Assembly (NCBI RefSeq): GCF_019710575.1
Contig: NZ_JAHWFK010000008.1
Span: 1-64,000, forward strand
Direction of reading: 5' to 3'
From: Paractinoplanes polyasparticus
Lineage (GTDB): Bacteria; Actinomycetota; Actinomycetes; Mycobacteriales; Micromonosporaceae
Length of the DNA: 64,000 nucleotides
The position numbers were made by a program, and so were the translations under genes. The notes beneath the pieces were generated by a model. It was given only the letters and a program-made list of their open reading frames with translations, made no database searches and had not been told where the DNA came from. Below are positions 17,437-27,650 of the stretch, in pieces (the stretch's first letter is position 1; the number at the start of each line of letters is the position of its first letter).

Positions 17437-20400
17437 GTGACCGATTGGGGCCCGCTGGGCGAGGTGCTGAACACCGGGGCCGCGAAGGAGGACCTGGCCA
17501 CCGTCGAAAGGCTGGTCGACCGAGCGAAGAGTTTGCTGGCCAGGGTTCCGGACACCTTTCCGACGTACACGCTGCACGACGACACGCACGCCCGGAACGT
17601 CATCAGGTTGATCGGATTGCTGGTGGGCCGCCACATCGAGGTTATGCGGCCGCTCGAGGCGGCGCTGCTGATCCTCGCGGCCTACTACCACGACATCGGG
17701 ATGGTCTACTCGGCAGACGACCTGACCCGCCTGCTCGGCAAGCGGGATTTCCGGGCGTTCATCGAGAACGACGACGAAGCCTTTCTCGCCACCCGGTCCC
17801 GCGGCGGCACCCCACCGCCCGGTGTCATCGAACGATATTGCCGATCCCGGCATGCCGAGCGGGTGCGGGAGCACCTGCAGCAGATTGATCCGGACTGGCT
17901 ACGGTGGGACGGCGGCTCGATTATCCGGCCGCTGGAGCTGATCTGCCGCAGCCATGGCCTTCCCGCACGCGCGCTGCGCGGTTCCGAGTTCGCCAAAGAC
18001 TTCCGGGGGGCGGACCTTCGCTTCTGCGCGATCATGCTGCGACTCGCCGACATCCTCGACCTCGATCGCAGCCGGGCGCCGGAGGCCGTCTACCAACATC
18101 TGAAGCTCGGCAGGCACCGCACCGCCGAGGCGGCGGCCAGCGATGCCGAATGGAGGAAGCACCTGGCCGCCGGCGGCTTCGACTTCAAGCAGGACCCGCC
18201 GCGCAACTACGCACTCCAGTTCGTGGCGGATCCCGAGGACCCGGGCGTCGAGCACATGCTGCGCACATTTCTGGGGGTGGTGACCGAGGAATTGAGCGAA
18301 TGCCGGGCCGTGGCCGACGAATGCAACGACCGGTGGCGCGACCTGCCCCTGCCCGCCGAGATCGATGATTCCGCTATCACCAGTCAAGGCTATCGGTACG
18401 GTTCCTTCCGCTTCGAGCTCGATCGGGAGGCGGCGCTCGGCCTCTTCACCGGCGAGCAGCTTTACGACGATCCTTACGCCTTCGTCCGGGAGCTTTTGCA
18501 GAACGCCTTCGACGCCGTGAGCGCCCGTCACCACTTCCGCGACGGCCACCGGTCGTCGGGCATCCGGGTCCACTGTTGGGACGACGAATCCGGCTATGTG
18601 TGGGTGCGGGTAGACGACGACGGCATCGGAATGGATCAGGCGATGTTGGAGAACTATTTCCTGCGTATCGGAAAGTCCTACTACCAGTCAGCCGAGTTCA
18701 AGGCGGAAGTCGCCCGGCGCGGCATGTCCAACGGATCGTTCGGAGCGATCAGCCAGTTCGGCATCGGGGTGCTCTCGTGCTTCATGGTCGGCGACCGGTT
18801 GGAGCTGACCAGCCTGCGCGCGGCCGCACCGGGGACGACGAACAAAGGGATCCGGCTGTCGATCAATCGACGCGACGATTACTTCGTCTTCCTGGAGGAG
18901 GGTGACAAGGCCAAGCCCATGCCCGGACGCCCCGAGGACGACGCCTTCCTCGACGAACCGGGCACCCGGATCGCCGTCCGGATCGATCCGAGCCGCGCGC
19001 CCGTAGACCTGGCCACAGCCGTAGACAAGGTCAAGCAGTATGTCCTTGACCCACCCGTCTCGGTGTCGGTGAACGACACACCTTGCGAGAGCTGGAGGCC
19101 GAGCCGAATGCATCAGGCGTTCGCGGCCTCTCCCACGGTCACCTCGTTCGACCTGGAAAAATTGATAGGAAATCTCGACAACGAATTCCTGCCCGGAGTG
19201 GAACGAATCGGCATCGCAGTCGTCCCGTTGGACTTGGCCGGGACGCCGGAATGCCCTGACGTCCAAGGCCACCTACTGGCCTATGTGCCTTTCGTCCCGG
19301 ACGCTAATGATGATTCCGCTCCCGTTGGCGCAGATGACGAGGAAAGAATCGGGCCGTACAGGCGGCAGGATCTGTCTCACGAAATCGACATCGGAACGAC
19401 TGGTGAACCACACGGCACCACCCATCTCGAAATCGCCGTGCGGTCCTGGGTCCCGTCGGCCGAGGCGGACGCGGATCCGGACTCGTTCGAGACCCATGCC
19501 CCCGACCTCGAATCCGCATTGGCGAAACTTGCTGAGGGTAAAAGCCTTTACGCCTCATACCGCGCTCCTTCGACGGCCAAGCTGCGCGACGACATCCTGG
19601 CTGAGGACAGCGATGAGCTGCGCTGGTCCTACAATGGCATTGCTCTACCGACCAGATCCGACCAGGACGTCTCAGTGGAAGGCACACGGGACGGATCTCT
19701 CTTGAGTGGAGTAGTGCGGCTGTCCGGACAGCTGCGCCCTGACCTCACCGTCTCGCGCTCACATGTCCGGGCCGTGCCCTGGAGGATCCACTCCGCCCTG
19801 CAGTTCGCGCTCCGGCGGGCAGCGAGCGCCGCGATCGGATCGGACAGCAAGCTGCAAGCGGTGACGAGGCTCCTGAACAACTTGGTAATCGTCGACGTCG
19901 CACCGCAGGAACCCCTGACCGCAGCAGTCATGGAAGTCGACGACATACTGCGGCTGGGGCGATGGAATGCCGAGCCAGTGATCCGATATGGCCGGCAGAC
20001 GATCAGCGTTGACGATCTGAGATCGGCTGCACTGACGGGGCACTTCATCGAAGTCCCATCGACTTACCAGCATTGGAGGCCGAAGGCCTGGCTCCGATTC
20101 TACGAAGTTCTGTCCGCCGGCCTCCTGCACTTCTTCGTCGACCTGGAGTGGGAGCCGCAGGGGCCCGGGTACGGGAAATTGAAGGTTCGGTCGGCAAGAC
20201 CTCCCGTCCCTAGAGACGGCAGTGGTCTCTTCCGACCGCTGTTCGCCGTCGACTACAAAGCAGAGGAGAGTTTGGCGAGAGCGGGCGAGCATCTGAATGC
20301 CCGCCACCCGTTGACCCGATGGCTCCTGGACAATGCCGACTATCTCGCCACTCACTTTCCGGCACCGTTCGAACGAGTTTTCCGGCGGGCCACAACAGAG

Positions 20401-20523
20401 ATCGACGATGTCGAGCGGATCAATGACGCGCTCAGGCTTGTTGCGCGCCGGGCCTCGACGATCGCCCCACCCGACGGGGCCTACTTACGACAGGACGAGA
20501 ACGGGTGGTGGTGGTCGCGGTGA
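17437..20523 (+). CDS. HD phosphohydrolase - Hsp90-type ATPase fusion protein
   Basis: Cytoplasmic protein of 1028 aa. Residues ~40-215 form an HD metal-dependent phosphohydrolase domain with a full set of ligands: H51 (DDTHARN), H85-D86 (YYHDIGM), H173 (RSHGL) and D205 (LRLADILDLD). Residues ~320-560 form a GHKL/Hsp90 ATPase close to HtpG: N-box RELLQNAFDAV (E352, N356), G1 box DDDGIGM (D395, G396, G398) and G2 box QFGIGVLSCFMV. The remaining ~450 residues loosely resemble the Hsp90 middle region, with no recognised domain at the end. GTG at 17437 follows GGAAGGAG by 4 nt; ATG 17419 is an alternative. A rare TTA leucine codon sits at residue 1017. It overlaps the next gene by 4 nt. It is not a normal HtpG. 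Function unknown; a nucleotide-signal or defence role is inferred from architecture. Confidence 0.85.
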   Translation: MTDWGPLGEVLNTGAAKEDLATVERLVDRAKSLLARVPDTFPTYTLHDDTHARNVIRLIGLLVGRHIEVMRPLEAALLILAAYYHDIGMVYSADDLTRLLGKRDFRAFIENDDEAFLATRSRGGTPPPGVIERYCRSRHAERVREHLQQIDPDWLRWDGGSIIRPLELICRSHGLPARALRGSEFAKDFRGADLRFCAIMLRLADILDLDRSRAPEAVYQHLKLGRHRTAEAAASDAEWRKHLAAGGFDFKQDPPRNYALQFVADPEDPGVEHMLRTFLGVVTEELSECRAVADECNDRWRDLPLPAEIDDSAITSQGYRYGSFRFELDREAALGLFTGEQLYDDPYAFVRELLQNAFDAVSARHHFRDGHRSSGIRVHCWDDESGYVWVRVDDDGIGMDQAMLENYFLRIGKSYYQSAEFKAEVARRGMSNGSFGAISQFGIGVLSCFMVGDRLELTSLRAAAPGTTNKGIRLSINRRDDYFVFLEEGDKAKPMPGRPEDDAFLDEPGTRIAVRIDPSRAPVDLATAVDKVKQYVLDPPVSVSVNDTPCESWRPSRMHQAFAASPTVTSFDLEKLIGNLDNEFLPGVERIGIAVVPLDLAGTPECPDVQGHLLAYVPFVPDANDDSAPVGADDEERIGPYRRQDLSHEIDIGTTGEPHGTTHLEIAVRSWVPSAEADADPDSFETHAPDLESALAKLAEGKSLYASYRAPSTAKLRDDILAEDSDELRWSYNGIALPTRSDQDVSVEGTRDGSLLSGVVRLSGQLRPDLTVSRSHVRAVPWRIHSALQFALRRAASAAIGSDSKLQAVTRLLNNLVIVDVAPQEPLTAAVMEVDDILRLGRWNAEPVIRYGRQTISVDDLRSAALTGHFIEVPSTYQHWRPKAWLRFYEVLSAGLLHFFVDLEWEPQGPGYGKLKVRSARPPVPRDGSGLFRPLFAVDYKAEESLARAGEHLNARHPLTRWLLDNADYLATHFPAPFERVFRRATTEIDDVERINDALRLVARRASTIAPPDGAYLRQDENGWWWSR

Positions 20524-20990
20524 CTCAGCCTCCGCAGATCGACCGGGCTCAGGCGTTCGAGGTCGAGCGGTACAAGTATCTGCTTCAGCAGGTGCACACC
20601 GTCAACGAGAACGTCTACCGGTTCCTGGCGATCTATCAGACCTTGGCGACCGTGCTGGTCGGGGCGGCTCTCGCGCTCTTCGTGCGGTGGGACGAGTGGA
20701 AGATCGAGCCCTACGTCGCCCAGCTCGGGGTGGTGTCGATCATTGTGGTGGTCACGGTCATCGCGGCGTTCACGGTCGGGCTCATTGTGGTGGGGGTGCT
20801 GACCTGGCTGGACTATCGCGAGGAGGAGTGCGAGCTTACTGAGGAGGCTGTCCGGCCCGGGTATCGCAAGCCGCCCGAGTTGCGGAACTTCTGGCGGTGG
20901 TACGAGACCTACATCGTGCTGTTCATCGGTGGATCGGTGGCGATCATGTGGTTGGGGACCGGCTTCGTGTTGTTGCCGGCGATGTCATGA
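20520..20990 (+). CDS. small three-helix membrane protein of the HD-Hsp90 cassette
   Basis: Membrane protein of 156 aa. A charged, probably helical N-terminus (about 8-33, RAQAFEVERYKYLLQQVHTV) precedes three hydrophobic segments: ~35-55, ~68-97 and ~130-152. A cytoplasmic acidic loop (DYREEECELTEEA) separates the second and third. GTG at 20520 overlaps the upstream TGA (GTGA), and its own stop overlaps the Nudix start (ATGA), so it is made in fixed ratio with both partners. No family recognised. Small multi-helix proteins encoded with sensor ATPases are often membrane effectors or anchors; that is inference. Confidence 0.8.
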   Translation: MTQPPQIDRAQAFEVERYKYLLQQVHTVNENVYRFLAIYQTLATVLVGAALALFVRWDEWKIEPYVAQLGVVSIIVVVTVIAAFTVGLIVVGVLTWLDYREEECELTEEAVRPGYRKPPELRNFWRWYETYIVLFIGGSVAIMWLGTGFVLLPAMS

Positions 20991-21415
20991 GGCCGGGGCA
21001 CGACTTCGTCGGGGTCGGTGTCGGGGCGATGGTCTTCGACGACGAGGGGCGGGTGTTTCTCGCCAAGCGCGGGGCGAAGGCTCGCAACGAAGCGGGGCTG
21101 TGGGAGTTTCCGGGCGGCATGGTGGATTTCGGGGAGACGCTCGCCGCGGCCGTCGTGCGGGAGTTCGACGAGGAGTACGGGATGGCGGTCGAGGTCACCG
21201 GGCTGATCGGGGTCTCCGACCACATTCTTCCGGCGGAGGGGCAGCACTGGGTGTCGCCGTCATTCACTGCGCGGCATGTCGGGGGCGTCCCGCGGATCCG
21301 GGAGCCCGAGAAGTGCACCGAGATCGGGTGGTTCCAGCTCGCGGAGCTCCCTGAGCAGTTGACCCTGGCCAGCCGGGACACCCTGGCCGCGTACAGAAAG
21401 AAAGGGCCCGCCTGA
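20987..21415 (+). CDS. Nudix hydrolase
   Basis: Nucleoside-diphosphate-X hydrolase of 142 aa. The Nudix box is complete from G44 to G65: G, five residues, E50, seven residues, R58-E59, E62-E63 and G65. The start FVGVGVGAMVFDDEGRVFLA and the FPGG before the box resemble MutT/NUDT15-like nucleotide hydrolases. ATG at 20987 overlaps the membrane-protein stop by 4 nt. Context with an HD phosphohydrolase suggests that both enzymes act on the same nucleotide pool or signal, which is inference. The gene ends in a strong hairpin. Confidence 0.9.
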   Translation: MRPGHDFVGVGVGAMVFDDEGRVFLAKRGAKARNEAGLWEFPGGMVDFGETLAAAVVREFDEEYGMAVEVTGLIGVSDHILPAEGQHWVSPSFTARHVGGVPRIREPEKCTEIGWFQLAELPEQLTLASRDTLAAYRKKGPA

Positions 21416-21430
21416 AAACAGGCGGGCCCT
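21403..21430. terminator. bidirectional terminator between the Nudix gene and gltD
   Basis: A perfect 12-bp stem (21403-21414 with 21419-21430) with loop AAAA. It overlaps the Nudix stop codon and lies 12 nt past the gltD stop on the other strand, where the minus direction continues into TTTCTTTC. It closes both convergent units. Confidence 0.9.
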
Positions 21431-21442
21431 CGCAATAAAGGG

Positions 21443-22915
21443 TCAGACGCCGATCGGCTGGGCCGAGGACTGGACGGGTGCCGGTAGTTCGCCGGCGGCG
21501 CCCAGGTAGTCGTGGATCGCGGCCGCGGCTGAGCGGCCCTCGGCGATGGCCCAGACGATGAGCGAGGCGCCCCGGTGCATGTCGCCGGCTACGAAGACTC
21601 CGGGGGCCGATGTCTGCCACGTGTTGTCGGCGTCCAGGACGCCCCGGCGGTTTCGTTCGATGCCGAACTGGTCGAGCAGCGGCTGCTTCTCGGTGCCTTC
21701 GAAGCCGATGGCCAGCAGCACCAGGTCGGCGGGGAGGTCTCGCTCCGAGCCGGGGGTGAGGGTGACCGTGCGGACACCGTTGACGCGTTCGACCGTGACG
21801 TCGGCGATGCGGACGGCTTTGACCTGGCCCTGGCCGTTGTCGACGAACTCCTGGACGGCCACGCCGAAGACGCGCTCGCCGCCCTCCTCGTGCGCGGGGT
21901 AGTTGCGCAGGATGACCGGCCACGTGGGCCACGGGTGCTGCTCGGCGGCGCGGGACGACGGGGGCAGCGGGTACTGGTCGAGCTGGATCACGTTGGCCGC
22001 TCCCTGGCGGTGGGCCACGCCCAGGCAGTCGGCGCCGGTGTCGCCGCCGCCGATGATGACCACGTGCTTGCCGGCGGCGTCGATGGGGGTGCCGTCCTGC
22101 AGGCCGGCCACGACCCGGTTGGCCGGGACCAGGTGCTCCATCGCGAGGTGGACGCCGTCGAGGTCGCGGCCGGGGGTGTCGGAGGCGTCGCGGCCCGCGA
22201 GCGCTCCGGCGGCCAGCAGAACGGCGTCGAAGCGGTCACGCAGGTCGTCGGCGGTGACGTCGACCCCGACCTCGACGCCGGTCTCGAAGACAACGCCCTC
22301 GGCCTCCATCTGGGCCAGGCGGGCGTCGACCACGCTCTTCTCGATCTTGAAGTCGGGGATGCCGTAGCGGAGCAGGCCGCCGATGCGGTCGTCGCGCTCG
22401 TAGACCGTCACGGCGTGGCCGGCACGGGCCAGTTGCTGGGCCGCGGCCAGGCCGGCGGGGCCGGAGCCGACCACTGCGACCTTCTTGCCGGTGGACACGG
22501 GGGCGGGCTGGGGGCGTACGTACCCCAGGTCGAACGCATGGTTGGCGATCTCGACCTCGACCTGCTTGATGGTCACCGGGTCGTCGGCGATGCCGAGCAC
22601 ACACGCCGCCTCGCAGGGAGCGGGGCACAGCCGTCCCGTGAACTCCGGGAAGTTGTTGGTGGCGTGCAGCGACTCGGCCGCCGACTCCCAGGCGCCCGTA
22701 CGCACCAGGTCGTTCCAGTCGGGGATGCGGTTGCCGAGCGGGCAGCCCTCGTGACAGAACGGGATGCCGCAGTCCATGCACCTCGTCGCCTGGTCGCGGA
22801 TGAGCTCCTCGCCCGCGGGCGGGTAGACCTCGCGCCAGTCCTGAATGCGGACCGGGACCGGGCGGCGCTTGGGCAGCTGCCGCTCGTAGCGAAGGAAACC
22901 GTTCGGGTCAGGCAC
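21443..22915 (-). CDS. gltD: glutamate synthase, small subunit
   Basis: NADPH-oxidising subunit that feeds electrons to GltB; 490 aa. The N-terminal iron-sulfur region has [18 protein letters not shown] and [13 protein letters not shown]. The FAD-binding Rossmann motif is [13 protein letters not shown], and the NADPH site is [16 protein letters not shown] start at 22915 overlaps the end of gltB by 8 nt. The order gltB-gltD is standard. Confidence 0.97.
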   Translation of the reverse strand: MPDPNGFLRYERQLPKRRPVPVRIQDWREVYPPAGEELIRDQATRCMDCGIPFCHEGCPLGNRIPDWNDLVRTGAWESAAESLHATNNFPEFTGRLCPAPCEAACVLGIADDPVTIKQVEVEIANHAFDLGYVRPQPAPVSTGKKVAVVGSGPAGLAAAQQLARAGHAVTVYERDDRIGGLLRYGIPDFKIEKSVVDARLAQMEAEGVVFETGVEVGVDVTADDLRDRFDAVLLAAGALAGRDASDTPGRDLDGVHLAMEHLVPANRVVAGLQDGTPIDAAGKHVVIIGGGDTGADCLGVAHRQGAANVIQLDQYPLPPSSRAAEQHPWPTWPVILRNYPAHEEGGERVFGVAVQEFVDNGQGQVKAVRIADVTVERVNGVRTVTLTPGSERDLPADLVLLAIGFEGTEKQPLLDQFGIERNRRGVLDADNTWQTSAPGVFVAGDMHRGASLIVWAIAEGRSAAAAIHDYLGAAGELPAPVQSSAQPIGV

Positions 22916-25900
22916 TTTTAACCCCCATGACCGCCTCGTCGACGTTGCGACCGGCGGCTTCGGCGGTCCTGATCAGTTCCATCACGCGCTTGTAGTCGCG
23001 CGGCACCACGGCGGTGAACCGTTCCACGGCCGCGGGCCAGTCCTTGAGCAGGCGTTCGGCGACGGCCGAGCCGGTCTCGGTGGCGTGCTTCTCGACGAGG
23101 CCGCGCAGCTGCTCCTGCTCCTCGTCGGTGAGCGGGGTCAGGTCGACCAGTTCCGGGTTGACCCGGGTGGGCGACAGGTCGAGGACGAACGCGGTGCCGC
23201 CGCTCATGCCGGCGGCGAAGTTGCGGCCGGTCGGGCCGAGCACCACCACGGTGCCGCCGGTCATGTACTCGCAGCCGTGGTCGCCGAGGCCTTCGACGAC
23301 CGCCTGGCCGCCGGAGTTGCGCACCGCGAACCGCTCGCCGGCGCGGCCCCGCAGGAACAGTTCGCCGCTCGTGGCCCCGTACAGAATGGTGTTGCCCGCG
23401 ATGATGTTGTCCTCGGCGACGAACGGCGCGTTGTCGTCCGGCCGCACGATGACGCGGCCGCCCGACAGGCCCTTGGCCACGTAGTCGTTCGTGTCGCCGA
23501 TCAGGCGCAGGGTGACGCCCTTGGGCAGGAAAGCGCCGAACGACTGGCCGCCGGTGCCGCGCAGGGTGAACGAGATCGTGTCGTCGGGCAGGCCGGCGCC
23601 GCCGTAACGACGGGTCACCTCGCCGCCCAGCATGGCGCCCACACTGCGGTTGTCGTTGCGGATCACGACCTCGGCGTGCACCGGGCCACCGTCGGTCAGG
23701 GCCGGCTGAGCCAGCTCGATCAGCTTGTTGTCGAGCGCCTTCTCCAAGCCGTGGTCCTGGGCCACCACGCCGCGCCGGGAGGCGCCCTCGGGCAGCTCGG
23801 GCACGTAGAGGATCGGCGACAGGTCGAGGCCCTGGGCCTTCCAGTGGTTGACCGCGGGCCGCACGTCGAGCACCTCGGCGTGGCCGATCGCCTCGTCGAT
23901 GCTGCGGAAGCCGAGCTCGGCCAGGTATCCGCGGACCTCTTCGGCGAGGAACAGGAAGAAGTTCTCGACGAACTCGGGCTTGCCGGTGTACCGCTCGCGC
24001 AGCACCGGGTTCTGGGTGGCGATGCCGACCGGGCACGTGTCGAGGTGACAGACCCGCATCATGATGCAGCCGCTCACGATCAGCGGCGCGGTGGCGAAGC
24101 CGAACTCCTCGGCGCCCAGCAGGGCGGCCACGATCACGTCGCGGCCGGTCTTGAGCTGGCCGTCGACCTGGACGGTGACCCGGTCGCGCAGCTTGTTGAG
24201 CAGCAGCGTCTGCTGCGCCTCGGCCAGGCCCAGCTCCCACGGGGAGCCGGCGTGCTTGAGCGAGTTCAGCGGGGACGCGCCGGTGCCGCCGTCGTGGCCG
24301 GAGATCAGGATGACGTCGGCCTTGAGCTTGGCCACGCCGGCCGCGACCGTACCGACGCCGATCTCGCTGACCAGCTTGACGTGCACCCGCGACATCGGGT
24401 TGACGTTCTTGAGGTCGTGGACCAGCTGCGCCAGGTCTTCGATGGAGTAGATGTCGTGGTGCGGCGGCGGCGAGATGAGGCCGACACCGGGGGTGGCATG
24501 GCGGGTCTTGGCGATCCACGGCCACACCTTGTTGCCGGGCAGCTGGCCGCCCTCGCCCGGCTTCGCGCCCTGCGCCATCTTGATCTGCAGGTCGTCCGCG
24601 TTGACCAGGTATTCGCTGGTGACGCCGAAGCGGCCGGAGGCGATCTGCTTGACCGCGGAGCGGCGCTGCGGGTCGTAGAGGCGCTCGACGTCCTCGCCGC
24701 CCTCGCCGGTGTTCGACTTGCCGCCGAGGTTGTTCATGGCGATGGCCAGGGTCTCGTGCGACTCGGCGGAGATCGACCCGTACGACATGGCGCCGGTGGC
24801 GAAGCGCTTCACGATCTCGGACGCGGGCTCGACCTCGTCCAGCGGGACGGGCGTCCGGTCCTTGAAGCTGAAGAGCCCGCGCAGCGAGCCGGCCTCGGCG
24901 GCCAGACCGTCCACCTTGGACGTGTACTGGCGGAAGACGTCGTACTGCCGGGACCGCGTCGCGTGCTGCAGCAGGAACACCGTCTCGGGGTTGAACAGGT
25001 GCACCTCGCCCTCGCGGCGCCACTGGTACTCGCCACCGACCTCGAGGCGGCGGTGGGTGCGTTCCGCCGGGTTGGCCGGGTACGCCTTCTCGTGCCGCGC
25101 CTTCACCTCGGCGTGGATGTCGGCCAGCCCCGAGCCGCCGATCCGCCCGTTGGTGCCGGCGAAGTAACGCTGCAGCAGCCGGTTGTCGAGACCCACGGCC
25201 TCGAACACCTGGGCACCGCAGTACGAGGACACCGTCGAGATGCCCATCTTGGACATGATCTTGAGGACGCCCTTGCCGAGCGCCTTGACGTAGTTGCGCA
25301 CAGCGGTCTTCGGGTCGAGCCCGGCCAGCGAGCCGGTGGCGATCAGGTCGTCGACCGACTCGAAGGCGAGGTACGGGTTGACCGCCGCGGCGCCGTAGCC
25401 GATGAGCACGGCCGCGTGGTGCACCTCGCGACAGTCGCCCGACTCGACGACCAGCGCGACCTGCGTACGGGTCTGCTCGCGCACCAGATGCTGGTGAACG
25501 GCCGCCGTGAGCAGCAGCGACGGGATCGGCGCGAGGTCGGCGTTGGAGTCGCGGTCGCTGAGCACGAGGATGCGCACGCCGTCCTCGATCGCCTCGGACA
25601 CGTGCCGGCAGATCTGGGTGAGGCGGGCCTTGATGCCGGCCGCGCCGTCGCGCAACGGGTAGAGACCGGAGACACGCACGGCCTTGAAGCCGGGCAGGTC
25701 GCCGTCCTCGTCGATCGACAGCAGCTTGGCCAGCTCGTCGTTGTCGATGATCGGGTACGGCAACACGATCTGCCGGCACGAGGCCGGCCCCGGGTCGAGC
25801 AGGTTGGCCTCGGGCCCGATGGTGGTCGCCAGGCTGGTGACCAGCTCCTCGCGGATGGCGTCCAGCGGCGGGTTGGTGACCTGGGCGAACAGCTGATGGA

Positions 25901-27458
25901 AGTAGTCGAACAGCAGCCGCGGCCGCTTCGACAGCGGCGAGATGGGGGTGTCCGTACCCATCGACCCCAGCGGTTCCGCGCCGGTGCGGGCCATCGGTCC
26001 GATGAGGATCTTCAGCTCCTCCTCGGAGTAGCCGAAGATCTGCTGACGGCGCAGCACCGAGTCGTGGGTGTAGATGACGTGCTCGCGCGGGGGCAGGTCG
26101 TCGAGCTGGATCAGCCCGGCGTGCAACCACTCGTCGTACGGCTCGGCCGCGGCCAGCTCGGCCTTGATCTCGTCGTCGTGCACGATGCGGCCGGCCGCGG
26201 TGTCGACCAGGAACATCTTGCCGGGCTGGAGGCGGCCCTTGGCGACCACGGTGGCCGGGTCGAGGTCGAGCACGCCCGCCTCGGAACCCAGCACGACCAG
26301 GCCGTCGGAGGTGTGCCACCAGCGGCCGGGGCGCAGCCCGTTGCGGTCGAGGACCGCGCCGATCATCGAGCCGTCGGTGAACGCCACGCTGGCCGGGCCG
26401 TCCCACGGCTCCATCAGGCTGGCATGGAAGCGGTAGAACGCTCGCCGCTTCGGCTCCATGCCGGGGTCGTTCTCCCACGCCTCGGGGATCATCATCAGCA
26501 TGGCGTGCGGCAGGCTGCGCCCGGACAGGTGCAGCAGTTCGAGCACCTCGTCGAAGCCGGCCGAGTCGGACGCGTCGGGCGTGTTGATCGGGAAGAGCCG
26601 CTTGATGTTGCCGGGCAGCGTCTTGGACTGCAGCAGCGCCTCGCGGGCGGCCATCCAGTTCTTGTTGCCGCGGATCGTGTTGATCTCGCCGTTGTGGGCG
26701 ATGAACCGGTACGGGTGGGCCAGGCTCCAGGCCGGGAACGTGTTGGTCGCGAACCGCGAGTGGACCAGGGCGATCGCGCTCGACACGCGCTCGTCGACCA
26801 GGTCGGGGAAGAACGCGGGCAGCTGGTCGGGCGTGAGCATGCCCTTGTAGGTGACGGTCCGCGAGGACAGCGACGGGAAGTACGCCGCCACGTCGCGCTG
26901 GGACGTCTCGCGCTCGGCCTGCTTGCGGATGGTGAACGCCACCCGGTCGAGCTCGATGCCGCCGAGCTGCTCGCCGGCCGGGCCCGCGGCGCCGCCGGTG
27001 AGCCGGTGCGCGGCCAGGAAGACCTGCATGATGACCGGGCGGGCGTCCTCGGCCGTCTGGCCCAGCCCGTCCGGGCGTACCGGCACCTCGCGCCAACCGA
27101 GGACGTCGCCCCCCTCGACCAGGGCGTACTTCTCGACAATCTTGATGGCGCGGGCGCGCTCGCCGTCGTCGCCCGGCAGGAAGACCAGACCGGTGGCGTA
27201 GTGACCGGCAGGGGGCAGCTCGAAGCCGGCCACGGCGCGGTAGAACTCGTCCGGGACCTGAATCATGATTCCGGCGCCGTCACCGGTGTTGTACTCAGCG
27301 CCGCGCGCGCCCCGGTGGTCGAGGCGGATGAGCGCCGACAGGCCCTTGGCGACCACATCGTGGGAACGCCGGCCGTACAAATCCGCTACGAAGGCGACAC
27401 CACAGGCGTCGCGCTCCTGAGACGGGTCGTAAAGCCCCTGAGGGTGCGGAAAAGCCAC
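22908..27458 (-). CDS. gltB: glutamate synthase, large subunit
   Basis: Makes two glutamates from glutamine and 2-oxoglutarate; 1516 aa. The mature N-terminal nucleophile is the Cys in [10 protein letters not shown], preceded by a short propeptide. Domains in order are class II glutaminase (to about 420), central domain, FMN/2-oxoglutarate-binding synthase domain with the [3Fe-4S] ligands in [19 protein letters not shown], and the C-terminal GXGXG beta-helix domain. I placed the start at GTG 27458, four nt after AGGAGG; GTG 27476 (six residues longer) is also possible. It is followed by gltD with overlap. Confidence 0.96.
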   Translation of the reverse strand: MAFPHPQGLYDPSQERDACGVAFVADLYGRRSHDVVAKGLSALIRLDHRGARGAEYNTGDGAGIMIQVPDEFYRAVAGFELPPAGHYATGLVFLPGDDGERARAIKIVEKYALVEGGDVLGWREVPVRPDGLGQTAEDARPVIMQVFLAAHRLTGGAAGPAGEQLGGIELDRVAFTIRKQAERETSQRDVAAYFPSLSSRTVTYKGMLTPDQLPAFFPDLVDERVSSAIALVHSRFATNTFPAWSLAHPYRFIAHNGEINTIRGNKNWMAAREALLQSKTLPGNIKRLFPINTPDASDSAGFDEVLELLHLSGRSLPHAMLMMIPEAWENDPGMEPKRRAFYRFHASLMEPWDGPASVAFTDGSMIGAVLDRNGLRPGRWWHTSDGLVVLGSEAGVLDLDPATVVAKGRLQPGKMFLVDTAAGRIVHDDEIKAELAAAEPYDEWLHAGLIQLDDLPPREHVIYTHDSVLRRQQIFGYSEEELKILIGPMARTGAEPLGSMGTDTPISPLSKRPRLLFDYFHQLFAQVTNPPLDAIREELVTSLATTIGPEANLLDPGPASCRQIVLPYPIIDNDELAKLLSIDEDGDLPGFKAVRVSGLYPLRDGAAGIKARLTQICRHVSEAIEDGVRILVLSDRDSNADLAPIPSLLLTAAVHQHLVREQTRTQVALVVESGDCREVHHAAVLIGYGAAAVNPYLAFESVDDLIATGSLAGLDPKTAVRNYVKALGKGVLKIMSKMGISTVSSYCGAQVFEAVGLDNRLLQRYFAGTNGRIGGSGLADIHAEVKARHEKAYPANPAERTHRRLEVGGEYQWRREGEVHLFNPETVFLLQHATRSRQYDVFRQYTSKVDGLAAEAGSLRGLFSFKDRTPVPLDEVEPASEIVKRFATGAMSYGSISAESHETLAIAMNNLGGKSNTGEGGEDVERLYDPQRRSAVKQIASGRFGVTSEYLVNADDLQIKMAQGAKPGEGGQLPGNKVWPWIAKTRHATPGVGLISPPPHHDIYSIEDLAQLVHDLKNVNPMSRVHVKLVSEIGVGTVAAGVAKLKADVILISGHDGGTGASPLNSLKHAGSPWELGLAEAQQTLLLNKLRDRVTVQVDGQLKTGRDVIVAALLGAEEFGFATAPLIVSGCIMMRVCHLDTCPVGIATQNPVLRERYTGKPEFVENFFLFLAEEVRGYLAELGFRSIDEAIGHAEVLDVRPAVNHWKAQGLDLSPILYVPELPEGASRRGVVAQDHGLEKALDNKLIELAQPALTDGGPVHAEVVIRNDNRSVGAMLGGEVTRRYGGAGLPDDTISFTLRGTGGQSFGAFLPKGVTLRLIGDTNDYVAKGLSGGRVIVRPDDNAPFVAEDNIIAGNTILYGATSGELFLRGRAGERFAVRNSGGQAVVEGLGDHGCEYMTGGTVVVLGPTGRNFAAGMSGGTAFVLDLSPTRVNPELVDLTPLTDEEQEQLRGLVEKHATETGSAVAERLLKDWPAAVERFTAVVPRDYKRVMELIRTAEAAGRNVDEAVMGVKSA

Positions 27459-27650
27459 CGGGCCTCCTGTCGTCACTGGTGTTTCACTTCAAGGTCGGGA
27501 CGACGTCGGCCCTGCAAAGTCTCTGAAGTCTACGTTAGTAGGTGCCGATCTCCGCCAGTTCAGATGGATCACACTTGAATCGGGCGCTCATCGACCTTCA
27601 CGGCAAAATGGGGTAGCCGAACATCCGCCTGCGTTGGATAGTCTCGCGCG

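Noticed and set aside
17437..20523. Annotation as the chaperone HtpG
   Set aside because: The ATP-binding boxes match, but the HD domain at the front, the size and the operon partners are foreign to HtpG.
27477..27650. Riboswitch or glutamine-sensing RNA upstream of gltB
   Set aside because: Only a promoter-like TACTAACGT was noticed; no conserved aptamer motif could be recognised.
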